Shown piece by piece: positions 50,276-60,796 of a stretch of 64,000 nt of DNA. The position numbers and the translations under genes are program-made. How positions within the stretch are numbered: position 1 is the stretch's first letter; every line of letters begins with the position of its first letter. Origin of the DNA: Thermotoga sp. Mc24 (GTDB lineage: Bacteria > Thermotogota > Thermotogae > Thermotogales > Thermotogaceae). The stretch is from the NCBI RefSeq assembly GCF_000784835.1, contig NZ_JSFH01000007.1:62001-126000 (forward strand), given 5' to 3'. A model generated the notes under the pieces. That model was not told the origin of the DNA. It saw nothing but the letters and a program-made list of their open reading frames with translations, and made no database searches.

Positions 50276-51048
50276 TCGATACGCCTCCCATAGCCGAGTT
50301 TGTCTCTTATAACCGTTACGTAATCGTATTCAGGAGGCCTCAGGATCCTGACGTATCTTCCGGATTTCCTTACTTCGATTCGCTTTGTTTTTCCCGTCAG
50401 GACACCATCTACCAGCATGTTTATACCTCTCTGGGCTTCAACCACCACTTTGAAATTCGAGGGTATCACAACGCTTCTGGTGAGAAAGAATTGGGGTGCG
50501 ATGGGAGAGATCTCCAGCACCTCGCACTCTGGGAATATTATGGGCCCTCCTATGGAAAGAGAGTACGCCGTGGAACCTGTCGGCGTGGAAATCACCACGC
50601 CGTCTGCGAAGAACCACATGGAAGAGTGATGCTCCACCTCAACCTCTATTTCGACCATCTTTCCACTCAAATCGCGCTCAAGGGTGACGTCGTTCAGTGC
50701 GAGATGGTTTCCGAGTTCGCTTTCGATCTGGATGAACCATCTTGTTTCTTCTCGAAAGTTCCAGCTTCTGAGATCCTCGAGAAATCGATCTATCTCATCG
50801 AGGGTGTAGGATGTGAGAAATCCCAGTCTGCCCGCCTTGAACCCCACCATCGGTGTTCCATCGGCCGCTTTTTTTGCCGCCTTGAGTACGGTTCCGTCTC
50901 CTCCAACCACCACTATCAAATCTGCTGCAATTCTTCCAGGAACGTTCGCTTCACCGAACTCGACTACTTCGTGCTCTTTTGAGATCTTCTCTTTCAGGAA
51001 TTTGCTCTCTTTTTCTCGCTCTTCTCTATAGAGGATGGCTATTTTCAT
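50272..51048 (-). CDS. nadK: NAD kinase
   Basis: 258 residues; ATP-dependent synthesis of NADP. GGDGT at 49-53, GFLTSYTLDE, ADGVVISTPTGSTAYSLSIGGPII and a final beta domain. Overlaps phoU and yggT by 4 nt each. Confidence 0.96.
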   Translation of the reverse strand: MKIAILYREEREKESKFLKEKISKEHEVVEFGEANVPGRIAADLIVVVGGDGTVLKAAKKAADGTPMVGFKAGRLGFLTSYTLDEIDRFLEDLRSWNFREETRWFIQIESELGNHLALNDVTLERDLSGKMVEIEVEVEHHSSMWFFADGVVISTPTGSTAYSLSIGGPIIFPECEVLEISPIAPQFFLTRSVVIPSNFKVVVEAQRGINMLVDGVLTGKTKRIEVRKSGRYVRILRPPEYDYVTVIRDKLGYGRRIE

Positions 51049-51341
51049 GAAAGTCTCACCGCCAGATCGAAGAGGGTTTGTACGAGAAAACCGTCCAGGA
51101 ACATGAGAATGAAGATGGCGATCATAGGGGATATATCCACAGAACCTATTGGAGGCACAACACGTCGAATGGGATTCAAAACAATCGAAGATAGAGCATC
51201 AAAGAACCTTCTTGCAGGATGGTAATAATAAGGCACAATCCAGCTGAGAATCGAAGAAACAACGATGGACACGATTTCCACGTATATGAACGTTCTCAGG
51301 ACCACCGCGATCGATCTGAGCAGATTGGCTATCACGAACAT
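51045..51341 (-). CDS. YggT-family membrane protein
   Basis: 98 residues with two or three hydrophobic helices and the YggT hallmark LNPIRRVVPPIGSVDISPMIAIFIL. Function unclear; linked to osmotic and cell-division phenotypes in other bacteria. Between nadK and yggS. Confidence 0.93.
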   Translation of the reverse strand: MFVIANLLRSIAVVLRTFIYVEIVSIVVSSILSWIVPYYYHPARRFFDALSSIVLNPIRRVVPPIGSVDISPMIAIFILMFLDGFLVQTLFDLAVRLS

Positions 51342-52031
51342 TCACTTCCCTCCCTCGAATATGACACTTCCAATTCTCACCATGGTTGCTCCTTCTTCTA
51401 TCGCTACTTCGAAGTCGTTGCTCATTCCCATGGATAGTTCCTTGAGTTTTACGTTCCCGCTGAATTTGTCAGCGAGCTCGTCTCTCAGCTCTCTGAGGGT
51501 TCTGAAGCCCCACCGCACTTCTTCAGGATCTTCAGTGTAGGGAGCCATGGTCATGAAACCGAGAACTTCAATGTGTGGGAATTTCTGACAGAGTTTCAGG
51601 AACCCCTCGATTTCTTCAACCAGAAGTCCGGCCTTCGTTTCTTCTTTGAAGACATTCACCTCAAGCAGAATCTTCTGAATTTTCCCAAGTTTTTCTGCCC
51701 TTTTTTCTATTTCTTTCAACTCTTCTTCTCTCCAGACAGAGTGGATCAGTTCACATCTTGGAACGATGTATTTCACCTTGTTCGTCTGTATTCTTCCAAT
51801 GAAATGCCAGATGATGGGTTTGCCCTTGAAGTATTCACTCTTTCTAACGAGATCCTGTGCTCTGTTTTCTCCGAACTCTCTGACACCAAAAGACACGAGT
51901 TTTTCCATTTCTTGAACACTGGCGTATTTCGAAGCAACTACGAGTCTCACTTCGGAGGGATCCCTGTTTGCTCGAAGAGCGGCGTTCTTCATCCTGTTGA
52001 AAACTCTTTCGAGGTTCTCTTTCAATCCCAT
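51342..52031 (-). CDS. YggS-family PLP homeostasis protein
   Basis: 229 residues, single-domain (beta/alpha)8 PLP-binding protein: VRLVVASKYASVQEM with the PLP Lys, FGENRAQDLVRKSEYF, WHFIGRIQTNKVKYI, LKELSMGMSNDFEVAIEEGATMVRIGSVIFE. Controls free PLP level, no catalytic activity known. yggS-yggT order as in many bacteria. Confidence 0.95.
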   Translation of the reverse strand: MGLKENLERVFNRMKNAALRANRDPSEVRLVVASKYASVQEMEKLVSFGVREFGENRAQDLVRKSEYFKGKPIIWHFIGRIQTNKVKYIVPRCELIHSVWREEELKEIEKRAEKLGKIQKILLEVNVFKEETKAGLLVEEIEGFLKLCQKFPHIEVLGFMTMAPYTEDPEEVRWGFRTLRELRDELADKFSGNVKLKELSMGMSNDFEVAIEEGATMVRIGSVIFEGGK

Positions 52032-52042
52032 GGGAGACCACC

Positions 52043-53047
52043 TCAGAAAAGACGGTTTTCTGGGACTTCGTACTTCAAGTGTTTGTAAGCCTTTTCAGTG
52101 ACGACCCTTCCCCTTGGAGTTCTGGCAAGGAATCCTGCCTGGAGGAGGTAGGGCTCATAAACTTCGCTCAAGGTGTCCGCTTCCACACCGAGTGAAGCGG
52201 CGAGAGCGTTCAATCCGACAGGTCCCCCTTTGTAAATCTCAATGATCGTCTTCAGGATCTTCCTGTCGAACTCGTCCAGTCCTTCGTCGTCTATGTTCAG
52301 AACTTCCATGGTCTTCAAGACGATATCGGTGTCGATTCTGTCTGCCTTTACCACCGTGAGCATGTCCCTCACTCTCTTTGTGAGTCTTATAGCAATTCTT
52401 GGTGTGCCTCTCGATCTTTTCGCTATCATCTCTGCCGCTGTGTCTTCTATCTCAACATCCATCAGGTTTGCCGCCCTTTTTATAATCTCTTTCAGTTCCT
52501 TCACAGTGTAGAAGTCCAGTTCGAGGATGATACCGAACCTGCTTCTGAGGGGAGAACTCAACAAACCACTCCGAGTCGTGGCACCAACGAGCGTAAAGGG
52601 CTGAACGTCTATTCTGATGGATTTCGCGCTCGGGCCCTTTCCGATCATGATGTCTATCTGGAAGTCCTCGATAGCGGAATAGAGGAGTTCTTCCACGGCC
52701 TTGTTCAATCGGTGTATTTCGTCTATGAAGAGAACATCTCCCCGTTCCAGACTTGTGAGGATAGCGGCCATGTCTCCCTGCTTCACAAGAACCGGTCCGC
52801 TTGTAACATGGATGTTCGTCTGGAGTTCACTGGCGATTATGTGTGCGAGGGTCGTTTTTCCAAGTCCCGGTGGTCCTGCGAGGAGGACGTGGTCGAGTAT
52901 CTCTCCCCTCATCTTTGCGGCTTCGAGAGCGAGGGAAAGCTTCTTTTTCACGTTTTCCTGACCGATGAATTCATCGAGGCTTTTGGGTCTTAGAAACTGC
53001 ACACCGGAGTCGTAAACGGTTCTTTCAGGTGTGAGAAATTCACTCAC
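52043..53047 (-). CDS. ruvB: Holliday junction branch migration helicase RuvB
   Basis: 334 residues. AAA+ motor of RuvAB: Walker A GPPGLGKTTLAH (58-), Walker B LFIDEIHRLNKAVEELLYSA, sensor VGATTRSGLLSSPLRSRFG, arginine-rich region and winged helix ending TPRGRVVTEKAYKHL. GTG at 53047 follows AGAGGTGGAAAG; 334 residues equals the family length. First gene of the ruvB-to-HAD operon. Confidence 0.97.
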   Translation of the reverse strand: MSEFLTPERTVYDSGVQFLRPKSLDEFIGQENVKKKLSLALEAAKMRGEILDHVLLAGPPGLGKTTLAHIIASELQTNIHVTSGPVLVKQGDMAAILTSLERGDVLFIDEIHRLNKAVEELLYSAIEDFQIDIMIGKGPSAKSIRIDVQPFTLVGATTRSGLLSSPLRSRFGIILELDFYTVKELKEIIKRAANLMDVEIEDTAAEMIAKRSRGTPRIAIRLTKRVRDMLTVVKADRIDTDIVLKTMEVLNIDDEGLDEFDRKILKTIIEIYKGGPVGLNALAASLGVEADTLSEVYEPYLLQAGFLARTPRGRVVTEKAYKHLKYEVPENRLF

Positions 53048-53083
53048 CTTTCCACCTCTTCTGTTTTCTTCTTTCCTGAGAAA

Positions 53084-53092
53084 ATTATACCA
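53084..53092 (-). promoter_or_regulatory. Extended -10 promoter of ruvB
   Basis: Minus strand TGGTATAAT, a perfect extended -10, 36 bases before the GTG start and just downstream of the ompalpha terminator. No clear -35. Confidence 0.6.
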
Positions 53093-53096
53093 TCCA

Positions 53097-53125
53097 AACA
53101 AAAAAGGGGGCTTTCGCCCCCTTTT
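53097..53125. terminator. Terminator after ompalpha
   Basis: Stem AAAAGGGGGC / GCCCCCTTTT with loop TTTC, T-rich on both strands; on the minus strand it ends the ompalpha operon. Confidence 0.88.
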
Positions 53126-53140
53126 CTTCTCTGAGGAAGT

Positions 53141-54352
53141 TCATTTATTACTTCCCATCACAAAACCAATTATTACACCGACGATTCCGATGGCAACACC
53201 CGCAAGGGCCATGGTCTGAACGTCGGAAATCTTCTTGCTGAGGGTGGCACTCACGCTGTTCACATCTTCCATCCATGGTTTCGAAGAAACGACCTCATCG
53301 ACTTTCTGGGAGAGCTCTGCGTTACTCTGATTGAGATTCTTGACTTCTTCTTCGACTTTGGTGACTCTTGCTGTGACTGCTCCCAAGTTTCTTTCTAGTG
53401 AATTCACCTTGTCAACTGCTGACTCTACCTGAGAAACTCTCTTTTCCAGACTCTCAACACGGCTGTTCACAGTTGTGATCTGACCCTCGAGAACGCTCAC
53501 ACGTGCATCGAGAGCTCTTGCCGTCTTCTGCTGGGTTTCAAGGTCACTCTGGAGTTTGGAGACGAGCACTTTGAGGTTTCCTATCTCTCCAGACAGAGCG
53601 GTGTTGTTTTTCTCGATGCTGGTAGAGAGTTCGGAGAGTTTCTGGTCGAGTGTGGCTGTGTAAGATTTGAGAGTTTTTTCCACGTAATCTTTAAGAGAAG
53701 CTTCGGAGTTCTTCATGAGCGCTTCAAGGTTCGTCGCTTTCGTCTCAACAGCGGACAGTCTTCCTTCAAGATCGTTCAGTTTTGAGACGGTCTGTGCGAT
53801 CTTGCCGTCGACGTAATCTTTGTCCACGAAGTCTCCCGAAAGTTTGGATTCGAGAGCGGCGATTTTCGAAAACACCTCGTTCACTTTGGCATCTATATTC
53901 TGGATTTTATCTGACTGACCTTGAACCTGGCTCATGACTTCGACTCTGAGGTTTTTGAGGTCAACAAGAGTGGATTTCAGGTTCGCCACGTCGTTCTTGA
54001 GGGTTTCGAGATCGGACGTCACTCCCCCGAAATTATCGGAGAGGTTCTGAACCTTCATCAAAGCGGTACTGACGAGATCCTCGAGAGTAGAAACTTTGTT
54101 TATCAGCCCAGAAACGTCAGTGGAGGGTTGTTTGAGTATGTTGTAGAGCCTGTAGAACGCCACCGCTGCCTGGTACCTCGTGAGGTAGGAGTTACCCTGG
54201 AACGTACCGTCGGGCATTCCGGTGATAACGCCGAGTTTCGACATCTCTGTTACTGCCTCGTAGGCCCAGTGGTTCACGGGAACGTCCTTGAACTGCTGCG
54301 AGATTCCGACGAGAGCTCCAAGCATCAGAACAAACACCAGAAGCTTCCTCAT
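53141..54352 (-). CDS. Ompalpha-type outer-membrane/SLH coiled-coil protein
   Basis: 403 residues. Signal peptide [20 protein letters not shown], one SLH domain at about 20-75 ([34 protein letters not shown]), then about 300 residues of heptad coiled coil with repeated Val/Leu-x6 spacing ([19 protein letters not shown]), and a C-terminal hydrophobic anchor ([20 protein letters not shown]). This is the rod that spans the Thermotoga periplasm from cell wall to outer toga. AAAGGAGGTG site; start overlaps the panB stop by 4 nt, although such an abundant protein should also have its own promoter, which I could not identify inside panB. Confidence 0.95.
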   Translation of the reverse strand: MRKLLVFVLMLGALVGISQQFKDVPVNHWAYEAVTEMSKLGVITGMPDGTFQGNSYLTRYQAAVAFYRLYNILKQPSTDVSGLINKVSTLEDLVSTALMKVQNLSDNFGGVTSDLETLKNDVANLKSTLVDLKNLRVEVMSQVQGQSDKIQNIDAKVNEVFSKIAALESKLSGDFVDKDYVDGKIAQTVSKLNDLEGRLSAVETKATNLEALMKNSEASLKDYVEKTLKSYTATLDQKLSELSTSIEKNNTALSGEIGNLKVLVSKLQSDLETQQKTARALDARVSVLEGQITTVNSRVESLEKRVSQVESAVDKVNSLERNLGAVTARVTKVEEEVKNLNQSNAELSQKVDEVVSSKPWMEDVNSVSATLSKKISDVQTMALAGVAIGIVGVIIGFVMGSNK

Positions 54353-55160
54353 GAAGACACACCTCCTTTGGATTTATCTGTGAACGAATGTTCTTCGGTG
54401 GGAAACAGACCTTCTTTTACCTCTCTTCTGAAATCTTGCAGAGCTTTCAATATGACTTCGTACAGATTCGCGTATTTCTTGGAAAAGCGAGGCACAAAGT
54501 CCGGATTCAGGCCGAGAAGGTCATGCCAGACGAGTACCTGGCCATCGCAGAAACGACCTGAACCGATACCAATGGTTGGAATGGAGACACTTTCTGTGAT
54601 CTCCTTAGCGACTTCCTCGACGATGAGCTCCAGAACGATGGCAAAAGCCCCCCTCTTTTCAAGTTCTTTGGCGCTTCTCAAGAGGTATTCTCTGTTTTTT
54701 CCGTTTTTCCTTGGACTCTGTAACCACCGAAACGGTTCACGAATTGAGGCGTGAGACCTATGTGACCCATCACTGGTATTCCACTTTCGACCAGTTTTTG
54801 AACGAGCTCACCGAATTCCTCTCCACCCTCTATTTTCACGGCATTCGCACCGACCTTCAAGAACTTCCCAGCGTTCTCCACGGCTTTTTCCACGGAAGTC
54901 TGGTAGGAAAGGAAAGGCATGTCTGCTACTATGAAAGCGTCTGGGGCTCCCCTTTTCACGGCTGCCACGTGTATCAGCATTTCTTCCATAGTTACGGGAA
55001 TCGTGTTTTCGTACCCGAGAACGTTGTTTCCAAGGGAGTCTCCAACGAGAATGACATCTATGCCGGCATCTCTCGCGATTCTGGCGCTGGGAGCATCGTA
55101 CGCGGTGACCATCACGATCTTTTCCTTACCTTTCATCTTCTTGAGCTTCTCGACGTTCAC
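54349..55160 (-). pseudogene. panB: Ketopantoate hydroxymethyltransferase, frameshifted
   Basis: First step of pantothenate synthesis. The 5' part (54678-55160, GTG at 55160 behind GGGAGGTGG) carries [46 protein letters not shown] and [24 protein letters not shown], then runs into a non-family tail and stops. The 3' part (54349-54681) resumes the protein one frame over: [45 protein letters not shown]. Adding one A to the run of six at 54695-54700 joins them into about 270 residues, the normal PanB length. Both halves keep all family motifs, so the break is recent, an error, or tolerated by slippage. Confidence 0.85.
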
Positions 55161-55920
55161 TTTCTGCCACCTCCCTGAGCAGCTTCACAATCTCATCGTA
55201 GAGCACGGTGTTTCCGAAGATCCTTTCGTACTCCCTGCGCTCTTCCTCTACCACCTGCCAGTCTCCTCTTTTCACAGGGCCTGTCAGAGAACATTCCACT
55301 CTCATCTTCTTTATGTTGTCCGCCACACCTTTCATCAGGGTGTGAATGAGGAGTTCCGGTTCATCCAGACCAAGAAGAGTGTATATCCTCTTTGAAAGAT
55401 AGGCAAGTGCCACCGGGAAATTCGAAGCGATGACAGCGGCGAGATGGTAAGCTTTCTTTTTTTCCGAAGGGATCACGAAGTACCTTCCGGAGATCTCTTC
55501 TGCGATTTTTTTCACAACCGCGAGACCTCTTTCGTCTCCTTCCAATCCAAAGACGATCTGGTCTTTCATTTCAAGGGCTTTTTCGAGGCTGGAAAAAGAA
55601 AAGTTCGGGTGGATCGATGCTCTTCCACTCTTTTTGAAAATCTCCGACGAGAGAAATCCAGAACAATGTACCAAAACAGCGTCTCCGAGATTCAAGTGGT
55701 TCGCCACCGTTTCTATGTATCTGTCCGGGACGATAACGAAGACCACACCGTTCAACTCAGGGTGCTTTTCTATCGTGGCAGCTTTTCCCCCGTAAACTTC
55801 AGCAAGGTTTCGAGCCTTATCTATACTGCGGGACAGGATGTATCCTATTTCACACCGATCTTTCAAACACTCAAGAAAAAACCTCGTGAGGGTTCCGGTG
55901 CCCACAAAGTTCAGAACCAT
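55126..55920 (-). CDS. NAD(P)-binding dehydrogenase, DUF2520 family
   Basis: 264 residues. Rossmann domain [60 protein letters not shown] (catalytic His region) and a helical C-terminal DUF2520 domain with [23 protein letters not shown]. Resembles 6-phosphogluconate/ketopantoate-type dehydrogenases; immediately before panB and overlapping it by 35 nt, so a ketopantoate reductase role is possible, but canonical PanE motifs are not evident. Confidence 0.88.
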   Translation of the reverse strand: MVLNFVGTGTLTRFFLECLKDRCEIGYILSRSIDKARNLAEVYGGKAATIEKHPELNGVVFVIVPDRYIETVANHLNLGDAVLVHCSGFLSSEIFKKSGRASIHPNFSFSSLEKALEMKDQIVFGLEGDERGLAVVKKIAEEISGRYFVIPSEKKKAYHLAAVIASNFPVALAYLSKRIYTLLGLDEPELLIHTLMKGVADNIKKMRVECSLTGPVKRGDWQVVEEERREYERIFGNTVLYDEIVKLLREVAESERREAQEDER

Positions 55921-57032
55921 TTCAATATCTCCCTCAATTTTTCAACGATTCTCGAAGTGGAGTTTGCTGTTATCACAGCCCTCTTCTGGCTCGATCCGCC
56001 TTCTATGTTCAACTGTTCTTTCAATTTCTCGAAGATCTTTCTGCAATCTATCCAGTTCGAAACGATCTCTACCCGGTCAGGATGCTCTAAAAGAACGATT
56101 GTGTCTTTGCGATCTGCGAGGAACTTGGGTAAGTACTTCATTTCCTCTGGAGTTCCAGAGAAGTGATACAGATAGTACTTTCCGATCTTTTCTGGTTCTG
56201 CTACTTTTGAGAGAATCTCGGCGTACTTTTCCGACAGTTTGTCGAGCTTTGCACTCTTCTCTTTGACTTCTTCGAGAAGGTTCTCTGCTCTCTTCAGGAG
56301 TTCCTTTGTGGATGTGGTCAGCACTCTGGAGAGTGACTTCAAGAGTTTATCTTTTTCTCTGTAATCTTTCAGGGCTCGATCGCCTGCAACGAAATAGATC
56401 CTTGTTAGCACCTTCTTCACCTTCTCCGTGTCCACGATCTTTATCAGACCGATTTCTCCAGTGTTTTCTACATGAAACCCTCCGCAGGCGGTGACATCGA
56501 AATCTCCTATCTTCACCACTCTGACTTTTCCTTCCACATTGGGCAGTTTTCTGAGGTTCATTTTCTCTGCTTCTTCTTTTTCTATCTCGAGAATTTCAAC
56601 TCTCTCACAGCTTCTCACCACTTCGTTGGCCAGATCCTCAGCTTCTTCCAGAACATCTTCGAGAACGAACGGAGCGTTCAGATCTATGGTGGAGACCCTC
56701 TCTCCCATGAGGAAACTCACCGTTTCAAGATCGGCCACTTTCAGAAAAGCGGCTGAGAGGATGTGCTGAGCGGTGTGCTGACAGGCGATGTCTTTTCTCC
56801 TGGCAGGGTCTATTTCGTACTCGTACTCACCCGGTTCGAGATGAGCATCCAGATAATGGAGGATGTATCCATTCTTTTCCTTCACCTTCAGAACATTTGC
56901 AGGACCGATCTTTCCTCTATCTCCGAGCTGTCCACCCTTTCCGTCTGGATAGAAAGGGCTTGTTCTCGAAACGGCGATGATTTTCTCACCATCTTTTATA
57001 ACCTCGTCTATTCTTATTCTACCCGCAGTCAT
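55911..57032 (-). CDS. AlaX-like alanyl-tRNA editing protein with DHHA1 region
   Basis: 373 residues. Editing-domain zinc site HTAQHILSAAF (HxxxH) and CGGFHVENTGEIG (C/H), preceded by an N-terminal barrel SPFYPDGKGGQLGD, and followed by a coiled coil and a DHHA1-like C-terminal domain. Lacks the alanyl-tRNA synthetase catalytic core, so it should deacylate mischarged Ser- or Gly-tRNA(Ala). Its ATG overlaps the stop of V-ATPase subunit D by 4 nt. Confidence 0.92.
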   Translation of the reverse strand: MTAGRIRIDEVIKDGEKIIAVSRTSPFYPDGKGGQLGDRGKIGPANVLKVKEKNGYILHYLDAHLEPGEYEYEIDPARRKDIACQHTAQHILSAAFLKVADLETVSFLMGERVSTIDLNAPFVLEDVLEEAEDLANEVVRSCERVEILEIEKEEAEKMNLRKLPNVEGKVRVVKIGDFDVTACGGFHVENTGEIGLIKIVDTEKVKKVLTRIYFVAGDRALKDYREKDKLLKSLSRVLTTSTKELLKRAENLLEEVKEKSAKLDKLSEKYAEILSKVAEPEKIGKYYLYHFSGTPEEMKYLPKFLADRKDTIVLLEHPDRVEIVSNWIDCRKIFEKLKEQLNIEGGSSQKRAVITANSTSRIVEKLREILKWF

Positions 57033-57649
57033 CTTTTTCCAACCTGCACCCTTTCTTTCAATCGCTCGATCTTGAAGAACTCTTCTCTTTCTTGTTCTTC
57101 GAGGGTATCCTGAATGTATTTTATCGTTTCTTTGAGCTGGGGGATCACCACGTTCTCCAGAGCATTGACCCTTTTCTTCACTTTTTTTGCCTCGTAAGCC
57201 AGTCTATAGACCTTGTTCTCAATCACCGCAACTTTTGCTACCAGCTCGAGCGCTTTCCTGAAGGCGAGATAGGCCTGATCGAGAGCTGCGTTTGTGCTGT
57301 AAATCTCGTAAGGTATTTCCGTATCGAAACCTTCTATTTCCATCTCAGGTACCTCAACTCCCATGACACTTCTGAAAACGATCTTCAGAGCGCTGAACTC
57401 AGAAATCCCGCTGGCGTATTCTTCCACACTCTCTATTCCCAGGTCCAGATTAGCTCTCTGAAGGGAACGGTAAGCTTTTTCGAAGACCTTGAGCAATTCC
57501 TCCTGAAGTTTCCTTGCTTCTTCTATGAGGCTCACAAGTTCCCTCATGATGACCGTTCGTTTTCTTTCCAGAAGATCGTATCCCTGAAGTGCTAAGGAAA
57601 GACGTTCTTTCAGAGCGATCAGGTTGCCGCGGGTTGGAGCCACACTCAC
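57029..57649 (-). CDS. ntpD: V/A-type ATPase subunit D (central stalk)
   Basis: 206 residues, long antiparallel coiled coil. Opening [30 protein letters not shown] is the family signature. Rotating shaft inside the A3B3 head. 4-nt overlaps with subunit B upstream and alaX downstream. Confidence 0.96.
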   Translation of the reverse strand: MSVAPTRGNLIALKERLSLALQGYDLLERKRTVIMRELVSLIEEARKLQEELLKVFEKAYRSLQRANLDLGIESVEEYASGISEFSALKIVFRSVMGVEVPEMEIEGFDTEIPYEIYSTNAALDQAYLAFRKALELVAKVAVIENKVYRLAYEAKKVKKRVNALENVVIPQLKETIKYIQDTLEEQEREEFFKIERLKERVQVGKR

Positions 57650-59028
57650 GTTTTTTCACCTTCTCTGTAGTACTTCTCTATGTGTTCCTCTTTGATCCTC
57701 GTGAGTTCATTTTTCGGAAGGATCGATAAGGTTTTCCACGCCAGATCCAGGGATTGTTCTATCGTCCTTTCTTCGTCAAAACCCTGATTCACGAAAGAGT
57801 GTTCAAACTCCTCACCGAATTTGAGATACAGTCTGTCGATATCCGGCAGGTCCTCTTCACCCACGATAGAAGCGATGGATTTTACCTCCATCACCCTGGA
57901 ATAGGCAGAGAAGAGCTGTGAAGCGACATCCGGATGATCTTCTCTTGTGTAACCTTTCCCTATTCCGTCCTTCATGAGCCTCGAGAGGGACGATAGAACG
58001 TCGAGTGGAGGATATATTCCCCTGCTGAAAAGGTTTCTGGACATGACGATCTGTCCCTCTGTTATGTATCCGGTGAGGTCAGGTATTGGATGCGTTATGT
58101 CGTCGTTCGGCATAGTGAGTATCGGTATCTGAGTGATCGAACCGTTCTTCCCTCTTATGATACCAGCCCTCTCGTAGATGGAAGCCAGATCTGAGTACAG
58201 ATACCCGGGGTAACCTTTTCTCCCGGGTACTTCTCCTCTGTAGTTTGAAAGTTCTCTCAGAGCTTCGCAGTAGTTGGTCATATCGTTGAGAATGACCAGA
58301 ACATGCATACCGAGATCGAAGGCAAGATACTCGGCTATCGTGAGAGCTACCCGTGGAGTAGCTATTCTCTCTGCCACGGAATCGTTCGCCAGATTCAGAA
58401 CCACGACCATGTTTTTTATAGCTCCGCTTTCCTCAAGACTCTTCACCACAAAACTAGCATCGTCCTTTCTCAGTCCTATTGCACCAAAGACCACCGCGAA
58501 TTCCTCGCCTGTTGTCACCTTCGCCTGACGCGCTATCTGGACCGCGAGCCTGTTGTAAGGAAGACCGTTTCCGGCGAATATGGGAAGTTTCTGCCCTCTT
58601 ATCAAAGTCATCAGGACATCTATACTGGATATACCCGTCTGAATGAAATTTCTGGGATATTCCCTCGCAGCAGGATTTATCGCGGAACCATTTATATCCA
58701 TAGTTTTTTCAGGAATGATCTCACCGAGGTCGTCTCTTGGGTTTCCGAGGCCGTCGAGTGTCCTTCCAAGCAGATCACGAGAGAGTTTGACTTCCAGAGG
58801 TCTGCCGAGGAATCTAACCTTCGTTTTTCCAACGTCTATCCCGTCAGTTCCTTCGAACACCTGAATCACGACCGCTTTTTCTTTCGCTATGATGACTCTT
58901 CCCATTCTTCTTTCTCCATTTTCCAGAACTATTTCGACAACCTCATCGTATCGGACACCGCTCACGTTTTCCATGACCATAATTGGGCCTTTTATCTCAG
59001 AGAGGCCGGTTTGTTCTTTCACAGCCAT
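57646..59028 (-). CDS. ntpB: V/A-type ATPase subunit B
   Basis: 460 residues, non-catalytic nucleotide-binding subunit. Seen: [13 protein letters not shown]-like [31 protein letters not shown] where a degenerate loop replaces Walker [16 protein letters not shown], and [24 protein letters not shown] at 59028 follows GAGGTGAT, four bases after subunit A. Confidence 0.97.
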   Translation of the reverse strand: MAVKEQTGLSEIKGPIMVMENVSGVRYDEVVEIVLENGERRMGRVIIAKEKAVVIQVFEGTDGIDVGKTKVRFLGRPLEVKLSRDLLGRTLDGLGNPRDDLGEIIPEKTMDINGSAINPAAREYPRNFIQTGISSIDVLMTLIRGQKLPIFAGNGLPYNRLAVQIARQAKVTTGEEFAVVFGAIGLRKDDASFVVKSLEESGAIKNMVVVLNLANDSVAERIATPRVALTIAEYLAFDLGMHVLVILNDMTNYCEALRELSNYRGEVPGRKGYPGYLYSDLASIYERAGIIRGKNGSITQIPILTMPNDDITHPIPDLTGYITEGQIVMSRNLFSRGIYPPLDVLSSLSRLMKDGIGKGYTREDHPDVASQLFSAYSRVMEVKSIASIVGEEDLPDIDRLYLKFGEEFEHSFVNQGFDEERTIEQSLDLAWKTLSILPKNELTRIKEEHIEKYYREGEKT

Positions 59029-59032
59029 CGTA

Positions 59033-60796
59033 TCACCTCGTTCCTGTTGCATAGAGTTTTTCAAGCTGTTCAAAATGATCTTTGATGATTTTTTCGGTTT
59101 TTACGATTTCTTCTTCGAAATTCCTGCTTTCTTTCAGCGTAGAGAGCTTTGAAACGATTTCCGGTGGAAGAATTTTCCCAACAGGAATCGATTTTTCGAT
59201 GAACTTTCGTGCACTGCGGTATGTATCGACAATGAGCTTCAAAATTCTGAACTGCTTCTCAGGAGGGCAGAAAGCGTCCACCTCACTAAAAGCATTTTGC
59301 TGTAGAACACCGACCTTTATGATTCTGGCCACCAACACCGTTAATTTCTGATCGTCTGGAAGGACGTCTTCCCCCATTATCTTTATAATCTGCTGAAGCC
59401 TATCGTCTTCTACAAGAATGTCAATTGCTTCCTGACGGTATTCTGGCCACTTCTCGTTCACATTTTCCTTGAACCAGTCTTCCAACACTTCAGCGTACTC
59501 ACTGTAACTCGTGATCCAGTTTATGGAAGGATAATGTCTCGAGTACGCCAGGTTTCTATCCAGAGCCCAGAAGCATCTGACGAATCTCTTCGTGTGCTGT
59601 GTGACCGGTTCTGAGAAGTCTCCACCTGGAGGTGAAACAGCACCTATGATGGTCACAGATCCGGTGGTTCCGTTGAGGTTCTCACAAAGACCGGCCCTTT
59701 CATAGAATTGAGCGATTCTGGAAGCAAGATAAGCGGGATATCCTTCCTCCACAGGCATCTCTTCCAGTCTCCCGGAGAGTTCACGCAGTGCCTCAGCCCA
59801 TCTGGAAGTGGAATCTGCCATGAGAGCCACGTGGTAACCCATGTCTCTGAAGTACTCTGCAATGGTGATACCCGTGTATATGGAGGCTTCTCTCGCGGAA
59901 ACAGGCATGTTCGAAGTGTTGGCTATCAAGACGGTTCTATCCATCAGAGGTTTTCCGGTACGTGGATCCTGAAGGTGAGGGAATTCTTCCAAAACCTCTG
60001 TCATCTCGTTACCTCGCTCTCCACAACCTATGTACACGACCACGTCTGCGTCTGCCCATTTCGCCAGCTGATGTTGTGTGATGGTTTTGCCTGTTCCAAA
60101 ACCTCCAGGTATGGCAGCGGTCCCTCCTTTGCTGATCGGAAAGAAGATGTCGATGACTCTCTGTCCCGTAATCAAAGGAATCGAAAGCTCCAGAAACCTC
60201 TTCACTGGCCTCGGGACACGAACGGGCCATTCCTGGTAAAGCTTTATTTCCTCTTCTCCGTTTTCTGTTTTCACCACAGCTATAGTGTCGGTTACTTTGT
60301 AATCACCACTTTGTTTCACATTCAATAAGGTCCCTTCTTTTATGTGAGGAGGAATCATTATTTTATGCTTCACACTACCCGTTTCCTGGACCTCGGCTAT
60401 CACTTCTCCTCCTCTTACTCTATCTCCTTCTTTTTTCAGCACATTGACAGACCAGAATTTTTCAGTGTCCAACCCAAAGGCTTGAATTCCCCTTCCTATG
60501 AAAGGCCCCGAGCTTTCAAGAAGTACCTTCAGCGGTCGCTGTATTCCATCGTATATGTTTCCAAGGAGCCCCGGTCCCAGAGCAACCGAGAGCATCTTTC
60601 CTGTTCTCTCAACGAGTTCGCCGGGTTCCAGCATGGAGGTTTCTTCATAGACCTGAACGATCGCTGTTTTTTCGTCCAGCGCAATCACTTCTCCGGTCAA
60701 TCTCATCTTTCCAACGTAAATCACTTCATGCATGAACAGCCCTTCCGTGTTTTCAACGCGTACAACAGGACCGTTTATTTCCAGAACACGCATCAT
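59033..60796 (-). CDS. ntpA: V/A-type ATPase catalytic subunit A
   Basis: 587 residues. Walker A GGFGTGKT at 231-238, the V/A-specific non-homologous insert (about 110-190), [19 protein letters not shown] with catalytic Glu, and [20 protein letters not shown]. Not an F-type beta subunit. Start ATG overlaps the subunit E stop (ATGA). Confidence 0.98.
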   Translation of the reverse strand: MMRVLEINGPVVRVENTEGLFMHEVIYVGKMRLTGEVIALDEKTAIVQVYEETSMLEPGELVERTGKMLSVALGPGLLGNIYDGIQRPLKVLLESSGPFIGRGIQAFGLDTEKFWSVNVLKKEGDRVRGGEVIAEVQETGSVKHKIMIPPHIKEGTLLNVKQSGDYKVTDTIAVVKTENGEEEIKLYQEWPVRVPRPVKRFLELSIPLITGQRVIDIFFPISKGGTAAIPGGFGTGKTITQHQLAKWADADVVVYIGCGERGNEMTEVLEEFPHLQDPRTGKPLMDRTVLIANTSNMPVSAREASIYTGITIAEYFRDMGYHVALMADSTSRWAEALRELSGRLEEMPVEEGYPAYLASRIAQFYERAGLCENLNGTTGSVTIIGAVSPPGGDFSEPVTQHTKRFVRCFWALDRNLAYSRHYPSINWITSYSEYAEVLEDWFKENVNEKWPEYRQEAIDILVEDDRLQQIIKIMGEDVLPDDQKLTVLVARIIKVGVLQQNAFSEVDAFCPPEKQFRILKLIVDTYRSARKFIEKSIPVGKILPPEIVSKLSTLKESRNFEEEIVKTEKIIKDHFEQLEKLYATGTR

